From the NCBI RefSeq assembly GCF_000149955.1, contig NC_030987.1, positions 1,272,003 through 1,336,002 of the forward strand: a stretch of DNA of 64,000 nucleotides, given 5' to 3'. Every line of letters begins with the position of its first letter. Position 1 is the stretch's first letter. This document shows, piece by piece, positions 22,048 through 32,490 of this stretch. The notes below the pieces were generated by a model. That model was given only the letters and a program-made list of their open reading frames with translations, was not told where the DNA came from and did no database searches. The DNA is from Fusarium oxysporum f. sp. lycopersici 4287. Its lineage: Eukaryota > Ascomycota > Sordariomycetes > Hypocreales > Nectriaceae. Made by a program: the position numbers and the translations under genes.

Positions 22048-22909
22048 TTTGCGATTAAACCAGCGAGAGCCACGCGGTCCAGGCTTATTCTTGTTTTTGC
22101 GTCTTCGACCTATTTTGACGGCAATGAAAGCAAAAATAATGCTGCTTCCTCTAGTGATGCTGATTGCGCATGCATGCAGAATGCAGGGTGGGAGTAGGCG
22201 GGCGTCAAGGTGGGGGATATTCTGATTTACATCATTTTTTTACTTGCAGTCTTATCGATAAGGATATAAGTGAGATACATGCTTCAAGGCAACAAAGAAA
22301 TGAGTCGTAGCCTAGACAGTAATCGAATCCTAGACAAGATGTCATTGCTAATACGATTTTCTGATAGGATGCCCATGTTAACATCACGTCATCATCGACG
22401 CAGTCATCTGAATAAACGCCACGGCTGCTGCATGCACTTCACATAGAAACCTAAAGCCTGTTAAGGCCCGCACGAGAAGAGTTCAGAACGGACTGGACAA
22501 AATATGTATAATTCCAGACACTTTGCACAATCCCGGTATGACTGACTCTCCGTAACTTTAATCCCTATTGCAATAATTATGCTATGGCTGTTGTTCATGG
22601 CCTGCATGGCCTCCATAGCAGCTCATCATAACTGGTCCATCGCGAGGCACCCGCTGTCAAGGCTTGAAAACATTCAAGGTTTAAAGTTGAAGACGATGAA
22701 ATTCAAACAATCCCTTCCTGACGACAAACGCCTCGTCAAAGGTCTATAAGCGAAAGTGATAACGAGCAAGCCGATCCGCCCGCTTCCCATGACAAATGTC
22801 AGGCCCAGTCCAATCCCAGTCCAATTCTGCACACCAACGCCTAGCAATGCTAAAAATTCCCTTACGCCCGTTTCCACCATTTGCCGTGAGCCAGTCCTGG
22901 CCACTTTTC
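22048..22909. other. Intergenic: hst2 promoter and NC2-beta 3' flank
   Basis: 862 bp with no supportable gene. Both neighbours are on the minus strand. Confidence 0.6.
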
Positions 22910-23886
22910 CTAACCGTGACGCTCTCGAGCAGCGGCGAACTGCTCCTCCTGTAGACGAGCGAGTTCCTCCATGGACATGCCACTGTTGGCAAACTTGTCT
23001 GCCTTCTTCTCTCGACCCTGGTCATTGTTAGTCTTTGCCAAATATGCAGAGGGGAAATTGTGGGCTTACCTTTTGGACTTCCTTGTGCTCAGCGGCTGCC
23101 TCGAGAACAGCAGGGACCATGTCAGTGAAGCCTAGTTGCTCGAGAGCTTTCGTGATATGATCGCAGGCGATAGTCTTCTTTGCTTCCTTCTCAGAAATCT
23201 CGTTCGCCTCTGATGAAATAAGGGTAATGAACTCGACACAACATTCGATCAAGAGGTCGCGAGCCTCTTTAGCGAACGCCACGCCTGCCGATGGGGGAAG
23301 AATTTCAGATACAATCTTTTGAACAGTGGCTGCAACTAAGTTAGTGAATGGTTTTTTTTTAATAGGAGGAGCACTGTGACATACCTTTCGGGAGCGACAA
23401 ATCGTCGTTAGCTATAAGACAAAATTGTTAGCCAAGGCTCTTGAAGCAGACACGAAAAGCAGACCAAGTGTTCCACTGTCGTATTTGAGCCAGTACCTGG
23501 TTGATGCTGGTAAAGGCATCGCGAGAGACAAGCTGTAAAAAGAAATATGATATGGGTAGAGTATTTGAGATAGACAGTGAAGTTTGAGATGAAAAGTAGA
23601 TACGAAAGTGTGGTATGTTTGTAAAGTGTCGATAGTGATGAAAAGGGTTTCAAGAGATTGAACATGATGAGAAACTTCTCGGTATAGATCAATACAAGAA
23701 AAAGTTGAACGAATGTTATTCACAACACTGTGAGTTCCACCCGACAGTGATGCATTGTCGTGATGGTCATCACGGGTTGAGAACTAAGACGTAAGGTGTG
23801 TATAAACGAGACAAGCAAGAAACACAAGATCAAACGAACAAATGAGAAGAAAGAAAATACTTGCCTCCAAACTCGTGATCAGACAT
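22910..23886 (-). CDS. ncb2: NC2-beta / Dr1 transcription repressor subunit
   Basis: Histone-fold subunit of Negative Cofactor 2, which binds TBP on promoter DNA and blocks TFIIA/TFIIB entry; its partner is NC2-alpha. Predicted 138 aa from exons 23886-23865, 23411-23385, 23329-23070 and 23017-22910. The joined start reads MSDHEFGANDDLSLPKA, then VQKIVSEILP, and the histone-fold helices with FITLISSEAN and EKEAKKTIACDHI, which match Dr1 closely. The C-terminal MSMEELARLQEEQF helix is also conserved. Intron 1 is 453 nt and begins with GC rather than GT, in the strong context GAG/GCAAGT; no GT alternative keeps the frame. Introns 2 and 3 are short and normal (55 and 52 nt). The tiny first two exons make the gene easy to misannotate. 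Confidence 0.93.
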
Positions 23887-25442
23887 CTTGAAGAAGCAAA
23901 AATCAGTGAATCAGGGTGGTGATGAAAGGTGTTTGCGGTTGACTGCGTATTTTGGAGATATAAACGAGTATACACCAAAGACGCGGTTATTCAGAGACGG
24001 TGGCTGGCCGAGTGCAACGCGAAGACAAAATCCCAGCAAACAAAAAATATAATAAAAAAGAGAAGAGAAGAGAAACGAGATCTTCTAATGATGTATGTAT
24101 CCGTTGAGAAGCCTGTATGTTTCACTGTTGTTTGAGTGCTGTTGTTTTATATTGGATCTTGATGATGAGCTTCACTTTTGCTTGTCAGGCTGAGAAGGAG
24201 ACAGACGGATGGGATGGTTACTCAGGCCCATGAGTGGTGGGGCAAGCCTCTTTTGTATCTGAAGAGCTGCTGCTGTTTTTTTTGCGCCGCGCTTGTAGCC
24301 AAGTCTCCACCTGGAATCTCATTTGCTCAGTGGAATTCATTCATGGCAGTGCCTCCAGCACCAGTGGAGGAGCCTCAGGTCCCAAGGCTGCTGTAACTGG
24401 ACTGTAATTGGAGGTTTGCTCCAGGCTGTCTCCATTTCCAGCCACACGGGGCGCGTCTTTTTTGTAGTGCACGGACCACTTATACAGCTATTTCAGAACT
24501 TCCATCTTTTGAAAATTTCCTTTTCCTTCATCAACACATTCCTTTTCTCTCTCCATTCTCTACAAACATGCCACAACGCTCAGATCGAGCAACGGCTTTG
24601 TCAAGGCGGCGCCAATAGCGTCTGCCACCTTGCTATACCTCGAAAGTACTCGCTTTGTGCGTTGCTTTCACTCGATTGCAGCCGCCAATCCTTTTGGGTA
24701 AGTCTCTCTTTGTTCTCCCTCCACCACCTCGCATGAAGAGATATGTTGTCGCCCCAGGCTGAGGAGGTTCGACAAGCCTCCTGTGCTGATTGACTTCGTC
24801 CTGTGCCAAATGGACAGAACTGATTGATCCCAATCATCTTTGTTTCAAAGTTTGAACCATCCAACCCGAACAAGGGCTAACCAGGTCAAAGTTTAGGCTG
24901 CACTCTCTGATCCATGCTGTAAGACTCCCTTCAGCATCTTTACAACCCCTCCGATACGCCGTGATGCACTTTGCTATCTGGTACTATCAAATACCGACTC
25001 TCATGACGGATAAAAACGATAGCCTGAGCGCATTCGACTGCACGCTTGCTTTGGACAACATGTTGGAACGTGGAACTAACATGCGACAAGGCAGCTGCTT
25101 CGAACATCACGTCTTTGGACTCGGTTGCATGCGACAAATCAGCATCAGGTAAGAACAAACTTTTATTTCTTATTACTCGCAACATCAAATGCTATGATGA
25201 AGAAACTTACATTCCATGCTAAATCCGAATGTCCATGTGGAGCAAACTAAGAGCTTTTCATCTTTCGACTGACTTGCATTTGTCTTTCTATCTTTTACCT
25301 ATTTACACCATCTGCAAAGACATAAAGCTAACATTGCTTGAGATATCCAGGTTCTTGTTTCCAACATCCCCAAGCTTGATCCTATTCTTGGTATGCCTCG
25401 ACCTCTGGTGAGTTCCATCTGCACAGTCGTTAGCCTTTGATG
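23887..25442. other. Intergenic, possible non-coding transcript
   Basis: 1,556 bp between the start of the NC2-beta gene and the SDR 3' end. No conserved protein is visible. A pyrimidine-rich leader, an ATG at 24568 followed by only 16 codons, and good donor sites (GTAAGT at 24698, GTAAGA at 25149) look like a spliced transcript without a convincing ORF. AG-rich repeats lie near 24058-24077. Confidence 0.4.
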
Positions 25443-26295
25443 TCATAGTATGTTGTGTAAGACGTACGAGAAGAATTTGCCGCTCAGCTCTTTGAGCGGG
25501 TCTGCGACAAACTTGGCCATAACATTTCCTGGCTGTTCGGGCTTGAGCAAGATGCCCTTTTCTTTGGCTTCAACGAAGGAATCGTATTGCGCCTTGTTCA
25601 TGGACGATTGGCCTTCCGATCTCAGCACGCCTTGCATCTCAGTGTCAACTCGACCTGGTGCAATGGCGACACTTGTGATGTCAGGCTCTTCGAGCGCAAT
25701 GTGAGCCGAGACAGAATTGTAGACAGCCTTTGATGAACCGTAACTTGACCAGGCAGCATATTGCTTAGCTGCTGCTCCTGACGACACCCAGACAATGCAG
25801 CCTTTGGACTTGCGTAACTCTGTGATCGCAGCTTGCGCCTAGTTTTGTCAGTATTGTTCAAGAACTCGTAGAAGGCCTGAATTAGGATCTCCTTACCAAG
25901 GCAATACCGCTGAAGACGTTGATGTCATAAATCTTCCTCCACTCTTCAAGTGTGGTGTCTGCAAACTTCTTGGGCGCCAACATGCCATGATTGATAACCA
26001 GACCATCAACCTTGCCGAACGAGGATACAGCAAGGTCAACCAGCTTTGAAGACAGCTAGACAGCCTATATCAGTCTCGTAACTCACAAAAGTTTTTGATT
26101 GTGTCACACCTGAGGTTCGACAATATCTCCAGCAATGAATTGGACCTGTTCAGGATGCGATTTCTTCAACCCCTCCAATGGTTCAGATGATCGAGCCGTA
26201 ATAACGACCTTGTGGGATTGGTTAAGCAGGTAACGGGTAATGGCAGCGCCAATGCCCTTACTGGCACCAGTGATAATGAATACTTTGGAGCTCAT
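25443..26295 (-). CDS. Short-chain dehydrogenase/reductase, IRC24/benzil-reductase-like
   Basis: NAD(P)-dependent carbonyl reductase, predicted 246 aa from exons 26295-26110, 26055-25897 and 25838-25443. Introns are 54 and 58 nt and phase 0. The cofactor loop is TGASKGIG near residue 9. NHG replaces the usual NAG motif, and the catalytic set is S135, Y148 and K152 (Y-x3-K as YGSSK). The C-terminal region PGRVDTEMQ is the usual substrate/cofactor lid. Length and motifs fit the small soluble SDRs of yeast YIR035C/YIR036C type. The gene is divergent from an FAD oxidoreductase with only 262 bp between the two ATGs, so shared regulation is plausible. The substrate is unknown. Confidence 0.9.
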
Positions 26296-26557
26296 GTTGA
26301 GGAATCTGCTGTGTGACTGATATTGTTAGTGTTCGGTGAGTACCTGTAACTTGGCACCTTTTTGAAGCTCCAGAGAGTGGGGGTTCTTGGTGATGAGTGA
26401 TGGTGGGGTCAATTTTGGAGCTTCAATCCAGTCTACCCTGTATCGTTGTCACTCACGTCATCGGTTCTTTCTTGGTAATAGCCCGCCTGCATCAGCTGAG
26501 ATCTTGTTCCGTTTTATCAATTATACAATAGATCTCTAATCTTAATACTTGATCCCA
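26296..26557. promoter_or_regulatory. Bidirectional promoter of SDR and FAD-oxidoreductase genes
   Basis: 262 bp separate the two divergent ATGs (26295 minus, 26558 plus). Both genes must draw their promoters from it. No motif can be assigned by eye. Confidence 0.55.
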
Positions 26558-27826
26558 ATGGCCTCGACGGTGATTGTTGGAGGTGGCATAATCGGCATCG
26601 CGACAGCTTATTACCTCTCGGAGCATCAACCGGGCTCAAGCATCCACCTTGTTGACTCGTCGGCAACGCTATTCGCCTCGGCATCTGGCTTCGCTGGTGG
26701 ATTCCTCGCGAGGGACTGGTTCCATGAAGATCTTGCGTCTTTGGGACCACTGAGTTTTGATGAGCATGAGAAATTGGCAAAGCAGTTTAATGGGAGGGAG
26801 AAATGGCTGTATGCCAACTCGGTGACTGTGAACTATGAGCTACCGAGAAGGAGACCCAAGGGTTCGACAGGTCAGGATTGGCTACGTGAGGGAGGAAGTC
26901 GTGCGGATGTGATAGAAGAGAGAGGAGAGGTAAAAGACAGGAATAGCCCGCCTTGGTTGAGGCGTATCAAGGGTGATGCTCTCAGCTTGGTTGATAATGG
27001 TGAAGGGACAGCTGTTCTGTAAGTCACTGTCATTTGGGACCGATATGTTCTAACAAATCATGTTCATAGAGACCCTCTAAAACTATGTCAGTTTCTCCTG
27101 GAAAGGTGTCGAGCAGCGGGTGTACGGATACATAACCCTGCCGTTGTTCTAAATGTAGGCGCCGACTGCCATGATGAGTTATCATATGTCCGTATTGGTT
27201 ACACAGACTGCTCCTCAGAGACACATATCCCAGCTACGCGAATACTTGTCTGTACTGGGGCATGGACCCCGAGTGTTTTGGAGTCCATGTTTCCCGGATC
27301 ATCTATCAACATACCCGTCGTACCGCTCGCAGGGCACTCACTCGTTGTACGCAATCCCACAGATATCGGGGATACGTACCACTCTGTATATACAAGCATG
27401 GACGACTTCTCACCTGAGATTTATGCTCGACCAAATGGACATATCTGGCTCGGTGGCGTGAACGCATCTCTCCGACTACCACCGTTAGCAACAAGTGCGA
27501 AGCCCATGGATGCGCCACTTGAGAAGTTGAAGAATCTGGCAAAGCAAATTATTAGAACCGATGGTGATGAATTGGAGGTTTTACGGACAGGCTTATGCTT
27601 TAGGCCTGTTTCAGAACGAGGAACACCCTATATCACGCGGATAGAGGATGTAGATCTACGGCAAGGCTACAGGACACGGAAAGGGAGCGATGGTGGTGTC
27701 TATGTAGCGACAGGACACGGGCCATGGGGGATCAGCTTGTCATTGGGAACGGCAAAGGTTATGGCTGAGATGATGCAGGGACGAGAGTTAAGTGCTGATA
27801 TCAGTAAGTTGGGATACTGGCCGTGA
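26558..27826 (+). CDS. FAD-dependent oxidoreductase (DAO superfamily, Tda3-like)
   Basis: Predicted 405 aa from exons 26558-27018 and 27070-27826; the 51-nt intron (GTAAGT...ATAG) joins TAVL to DPLKLC in frame. The N-terminal VIVGGGIIGIATAYYLSE is the dinucleotide-binding GxGxxG motif, and an acidic residue follows at the end of strand 2 (LVDSS). ILVCTGAWTP is the second FAD-contact block and GVYVATGHGPWGISLSLG the C-terminal one, all typical of the D-amino-acid oxidase-like fold. The closest fungal relatives as I recall them are Tda3-type proteins, whose enzymatic role is unclear. No signal peptide or membrane segment is visible. It pairs divergently with an SDR gene. Confidence 0.87.
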
Positions 27827-28088
27827 ACGAAGCTTGGGTAGTTGAGGTTGGATACAAAGCAAGTCACAGAGATTCGGATACATGAATAGCATCATAGCAT
27901 GGAGTTAACTGAAGTAGCTTTTTTTATTGCATCTGAAATGGCAGGTAAAATTTCCTTGTAACTACTCTGCCAGACTCGCCATGCAAAGCACTCGTATGCC
28001 GCCCAAATCATTCCCCCGGTCGCGAGCCGATATCCTGACGATAGACTTATGATGTACCTAGGATATTTTATGATACCCTTAGGATGTA

Positions 28089-28973
28089 TTAGGCAAGGGA
28101 AGAATGCCATCGCCTTTTGTTGGGACGAAATCCATGGGTACCATGAGCAGTCAAGTCATCCGCAATAAACTGTGGCATGTCTTGCTGGAAACGAAGATTG
28201 GCGGCGTCCAGCTCAGCCCCAGTGATGGCCTTGATGGTCAGCGCCTTGTGGAAGTCTCGATACTGCGAAGGTATCTCCGCCCACTGCTCCTCGTTAAAAG
28301 TGACCGACAGTTCGAAGCCAGCATTTCGCAAAGGAGCCATTACCTCTGCAAGCGTGATGAAGTCTCTCCAGGGAAGATACATTTGTATCTCAAGTTTCAT
28401 CTTGTCCGTGAGTTCAACCAGCTCCCTCACGTAGAAGTACACATGGAATTCCACGGAGGTGGTGCCACCATGAGCATACTCCATCATCTCCCAACTGTTG
28501 AGCGCACTTTCTTTGAAGTATCTGGCTTCTTCCAAGAGCATAACAGCTCTCGCGCAAAGTTGGGGCATCTGTGATTTGTTGAGGGAGAAGTAAGTGGCAC
28601 AATAAAGTGATAATTCTTCAACGGACTCGCTGCAAATGAACACAAAAAGCGTTTTCGATGCAGTTCGAGCAAAGGCGGACTGGTTCGTGCCCTTTTCCAT
28701 TCCCTTTACATAATAAAAAAAAGAAACATCGTACAACTTAGGCATGTGGTAAGCGAATAAGTCATTTGTGGCAGTGTCTTGGGTGTTTGGAGCCGGCACG
28801 ATCGAACGAGTGTATGCTTCGAACCTGCGTTCCTCGGGCGAGATGTGGCTCTCCTCATGATGTAGAATACCCGAGTTTGCTACAGTAACGCCAGGAGAAT
28901 CCACTAAAGTAGCAGAATCTTGAGTTGCATGTTCTGGGCGATCGATATCCATGGGGACAGTTTCCGCATGCAC
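28089..28973 (-). CDS. Protein of unknown function, 294 aa
   Basis: One uninterrupted frame with an ATG start and TAG/TAA-free body. I do not recognise the family. The first 60 residues are polar with acidic and His residues. The rest is mixed helical in look, with clusters such as FHVYFYVRELVEL and YLPWRDFITLAEVMAPL, and a basic end (RPNKRRW). No signal peptide or clear membrane helix. It lies at the edge of the gene-poor zone, and its coding quality is moderate. It could be a lineage-specific gene or a fragment of a longer one, since an extra upstream exon cannot be excluded. Confidence 0.55.
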   Translation of the reverse strand: MHAETVPMDIDRPEHATQDSATLVDSPGVTVANSGILHHEESHISPEERRFEAYTRSIVPAPNTQDTATNDLFAYHMPKLYDVSFFYYVKGMEKGTNQSAFARTASKTLFVFICSESVEELSLYCATYFSLNKSQMPQLCARAVMLLEEARYFKESALNSWEMMEYAHGGTTSVEFHVYFYVRELVELTDKMKLEIQMYLPWRDFITLAEVMAPLRNAGFELSVTFNEEQWAEIPSQYRDFHKALTIKAITGAELDAANLRFQQDMPQFIADDLTAHGTHGFRPNKRRWHSSLA

Positions 28974-29738
28974 TGGATGAGCGAACAGGGCGATGTCCCG
29001 AGAAGTAGCATGGAAGGACTTGGATCTCTTCCGAGGCAGCTACATCATAATATTAGAGAAGTCTCATCGGATTAAGATAGTCGAGAGCACTTACGCTGTG
29101 ATGGAGATCCATGTTTACCGTTTTGATGCTTTTCAGGTGCGGAGTTTAGGGTTCATGTCTTCTCTTTTCTGCAAAATGACGGGCCTATACGTTTGTGATA
29201 AATGTCAGATACTGAGAACGAAAAAGGGAGATAAGACTTCGTACGATTGGAGAAGACTAGACTTACCAAATGAGATATTTCGCACTGCTTGACGCGGCCG
29301 TGTGAAGAGAACGAAGACCCGGGTTAACGAAAGGGTCAGGTGTAAACATGAAGAAGAAATAGAAATCGGAGCAAATATTATTAGTGAGGGGTAAGAGAAT
29401 CCAAAAGTTCAGACGAAAATGCAGAACTGTGCTATCTGTGCCTGTTTGCCTCTACCAGTTCACGCACAAGGGTCTGTCATGTATATCGTTTGACGCTCTG
29501 ATGGTCATAGCCGCTTCTTAGGGGGCGGTGAAAATAGCTAATCTAGAGGCATCTTAAGTCTATACTAAATTTGCCTAAGTTTACCTAAATCCTTTTATCA
29601 CTTAGGATAGAAATCCTTCCTTTTCTTGCCTGCCGTAGCCTCTTTGTAGTTGACGTCTTTCATATCTTGTTTTGTTAGACATGTAATCTGTCTTAATTTT
29701 GTTTCATAGCGTTGTGATTTTGGCATTAATGGAAGCTT
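28974..29738. other. Intergenic, AT-rich
   Basis: 765 bp without a supportable gene. It contains CCTAAG/CTTAGGATA elements (29574-29609) that recur elsewhere between 28 and 37.4 kb. Confidence 0.55.
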
Positions 29739-30767
29739 CTATTTCACGAGACAATCGCGAAGTTTCTTGATATCTTCGCTTCCAGCCCTACAGCATCCAC
29801 CGACCAAGATGGCAGGCCAATTCCCTCTATCCTCCGTAGCCTTCACGACTGTTTCGAGTTGGTGTTCCCAAGATGAGCGCCTATGAGTCTCAACACCGTC
29901 TGGCATCTCCCACTTTTGTGTTGTTGTGTTGTAAACCTCTCCATTTGTACCATCAGGATACAGCACCAGTGCGGGCCACTCAGTAATCTTGCCCTTCTCG
30001 ACCATACTGGCTACAGTGCGTTCGAAGATTTGGAGTAGCTGGTCAAGCTTGTCGACCTTGGTGCAGTTGATACCGATACCCCATGGCAACTTAGTTGATA
30101 CTTCAGGATCCAGCATGGCCTCCACGGCGGCTTCGATGGAGTTGCCGTCTGGCATTTTGAGGTCTTTCTCAGGTGATAGACATGCCGTCCAGTAAGGGAG
30201 ATCAGATAGTGTTGGTGTGGCGGCGAGAGCTTTGCGCATGGCGATGATCTCGTCAACGCGGGGAATAGTCTCAAGGGCAACATAGCCTACTCGCTTCTGT
30301 ATATCAGAAACCTCAGCGAAGACCCCCAAGCGCTCACGGTGCCATGCCTCCAAATCAGCCAGGGAGTCGTGCTCAGCATCGTATTTCCCGCTATACTCCT
30401 GACCTGGAATCATGCAAGCTCCATAAGGCCCAATGCTCAGAGCGACACAACCCTTATCCCCCACAGCACGCTGAGCGATGCTGACAGCATCATCCAAAAA
30501 CCGCGGAACAGTTTCACGAGGAATTCCCTCAGGGAAATCATCAGTGCGAGTGTCGGCGAAACCATGAAGGGAAACCTGATATGTCGCCGTGAGGAGCACG
30601 TCAACTGGGACAGCTCCGAAATCGCTCTGACATGATTGGAGGGTGGATTGGTCAGAAACAAGCAAATGAGACGACCAGAGCGGCGTTGAACGGGAGAAAG
30701 TGATAGAGTACTTGGACTCGAGAGAGGTACCGAGACCACCGTCAAGAATGAGAATTTTGGACGACAT
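29739..30767 (-). CDS. Homocysteine S-methyltransferase
   Basis: Cytosolic zinc enzyme that methylates homocysteine from S-methylmethionine or AdoMet to form methionine, as yeast Mht1 and Sam4 do. Predicted 342 aa in a single exon from ATG 30767 (MSSKILILDGG); an upstream in-frame ATG at 30809 would add 14 Thr/Ser-rich residues and is less likely. LDGGLGTSLE is the family start. The zinc ligands are visible: one Cys in GINCT and two in the GGCCR motif near the C-terminus. ALSIGPYGA and ETIPRVDEI are further family blocks. Length is normal and no lesion is seen. It sits alone inside the gene-poor zone between 28 and 38 kb. Confidence 0.93.
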   Translation of the reverse strand: MSSKILILDGGLGTSLESKYSITFSRSTPLWSSHLLVSDQSTLQSCQSDFGAVPVDVLLTATYQVSLHGFADTRTDDFPEGIPRETVPRFLDDAVSIAQRAVGDKGCVALSIGPYGACMIPGQEYSGKYDAEHDSLADLEAWHRERLGVFAEVSDIQKRVGYVALETIPRVDEIIAMRKALAATPTLSDLPYWTACLSPEKDLKMPDGNSIEAAVEAMLDPEVSTKLPWGIGINCTKVDKLDQLLQIFERTVASMVEKGKITEWPALVLYPDGTNGEVYNTTTQKWEMPDGVETHRRSSWEHQLETVVKATEDRGNWPAILVGGCCRAGSEDIKKLRDCLVK

Positions 30768-31565
30768 TTTTATGTTGGTTGTTGTGGTTGAGATTGAGTT
30801 TGTGCCCACTCTGTCTAAAGAAAAGAGAAAACTAGTGGATTGTCAAGACGCCCTTTATTGAGCACGAGTGCTTAGTCGGGAATAACATCATTTAGTCAAA
30901 GAAAATTGCTTATTATTGCAAAATAAAGGCTATTTGATGTCGCTTCATGTAAATGATCTGACCGGTGAGTTTGTGCAACACAACACTGCTGTCAAGTAAT
31001 TCTCGCGAGGCTTGATCACAGACACAATCTGGCGATGCTGAAATGAAGTTTCATTTGACCACCCCTCAAGTCATCTGTATTATCGGAACGATAAAAAAAG
31101 GGCAAAGGAAGTCCAGTGATCAGTCGCTGAAGACAACCATGCCGAGATAATGGGCACTGTACCTAAAATGCTGTATTTCGAGGACATCGCCACTATATGT
31201 CCAAGCCCTTTCCGGGCCTCTGTGTTTGCTGCAAAGTAATGAAACACAAGTAATGATATACAAACCAGAGACAAGTTGCTAGTAAGTATTTGGTGAGTGT
31301 TCAGATTCAAAATGAGTGCAGGGACAAGGAACAAGGCTCGACAACGTCATCTGTTCAGTGATCTCGAGTGTTCGAGGATGCATTATCATTGTTCAAGATA
31401 AAGAAAATCTGTCAAACAACTACAGGAATATTTAAACTGAACCCTCATTCACTGCACTTCTTGTCTCTCGTCATCCTCAGATCAATCTCATCCGATCGAC
31501 GATATTACCCACCAACCATACACTCGTCGACCGAGCTTCATTCCCCCTATGACACAAAACAGGAA
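30768..31565. other. Divergent intergenic region
   Basis: 798 bp between the homocysteine methyltransferase gene (minus) and a small gene of unknown function (plus). No supportable gene. Confidence 0.55.
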
Positions 31566-32087
31566 ATGTCTCTCCGAAGACTCTCTGGCCGTCGCGGATC
31601 TTATTCCGACGTTCTACAGCTAACCATCGGCGTTTGCATAGAGCCTATGGAAGGTTGTCCCAGCCACTGGATTCTCATGCTCACCGATCGAGACGCCGAG
31701 TACGCAACATGTTACCATTCCTTGGGTGGTCCCACGAAACGCAGGCCCTGGGAAGTTGTGATCGAAAGTGGGCGACTAAAAAGCTGGGACGTCGACCACT
31801 GGTATTACGTCGCTGAAATCTCAGCGCGACATGCACGAAAGGTAAATGCTTCTGCTAGAAGAATTCCAGGTGGGTTTTGTCAACGATGGGTCGTTAGTGT
31901 GCTCTGGGATCTGGAGCTGCAGGAAGTTGTTCCTCCTGGTACGACGGAGAGGATCGCTCAAGTTGTGGAGGAGGATCCTTATGCTGATGCGTCACCTGTT
32001 GTTGAGGAGCATGAGGGTTTCCATGACAAGATGTTTGACTGGGTAGAGAAGCATTGCTGGTCTAGGCTTGGGTCACCTAGACGATAG
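31566..32087 (+). CDS. Small protein of unknown function, 173 aa
   Basis: ATG at 31566 begins MSLRRLSGRRGSYSDV; the frame is open further upstream but has no conserved content. The middle is rich in Trp and His (HWILMLTD, DVDHWYYVAEISARHA), and QRWVVSVLWDLE precedes an acidic tail. Length and composition suggest a soluble protein. I do not recognise the family. A 39-nt stretch at 31842-31880 has GTAAAT...CCAG ends and could be spliced without breaking frame, so the protein may be 13 residues shorter. Confidence 0.6.
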   Translation: MSLRRLSGRRGSYSDVLQLTIGVCIEPMEGCPSHWILMLTDRDAEYATCYHSLGGPTKRRPWEVVIESGRLKSWDVDHWYYVAEISARHARKVNASARRIPGGFCQRWVVSVLWDLELQEVVPPGTTERIAQVVEEDPYADASPVVEEHEGFHDKMFDWVEKHCWSRLGSPRR

Positions 32088-32490
32088 AGGGGCCTCATGG
32101 CGCAGGTCGCTACAGGTTCTCTCTCACTTCTTTGAGTCCATTACAGGTAAGTAAAGGTGTATATAAGCTATACGGTAAATAAAATGAACGAACTCGCAAG
32201 CCGGACGACGAAGCAATGCCTCATGAAAAGTCGAACTGAAGGCTATGAGTGACTATGCTCTAAATACAATTCTGTAGATAATTACGACGGCATGGTCAAA
32301 TCAGGATCATAATGTGAGATGAAATTCGCTAACCTTTGAGAAAGTTGTCATAATTAGGCCTTCCTTAGGATAAGATACTAAAACTTGACCACTATTATCC
32401 TTTGTCCCGCGGAATCGTATCATATTGATAGCAAGCTTCTTATGAGCTTTATGGCTCACCCAGACCCTCGCTCATAGTCCGCCACTTGCT
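32088..32490. other. Intergenic, AT-rich
   Basis: 403 bp between a plus-strand gene and the helicase relic. One CTTAGGATA element at 32364-32372. No gene. Confidence 0.55.
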
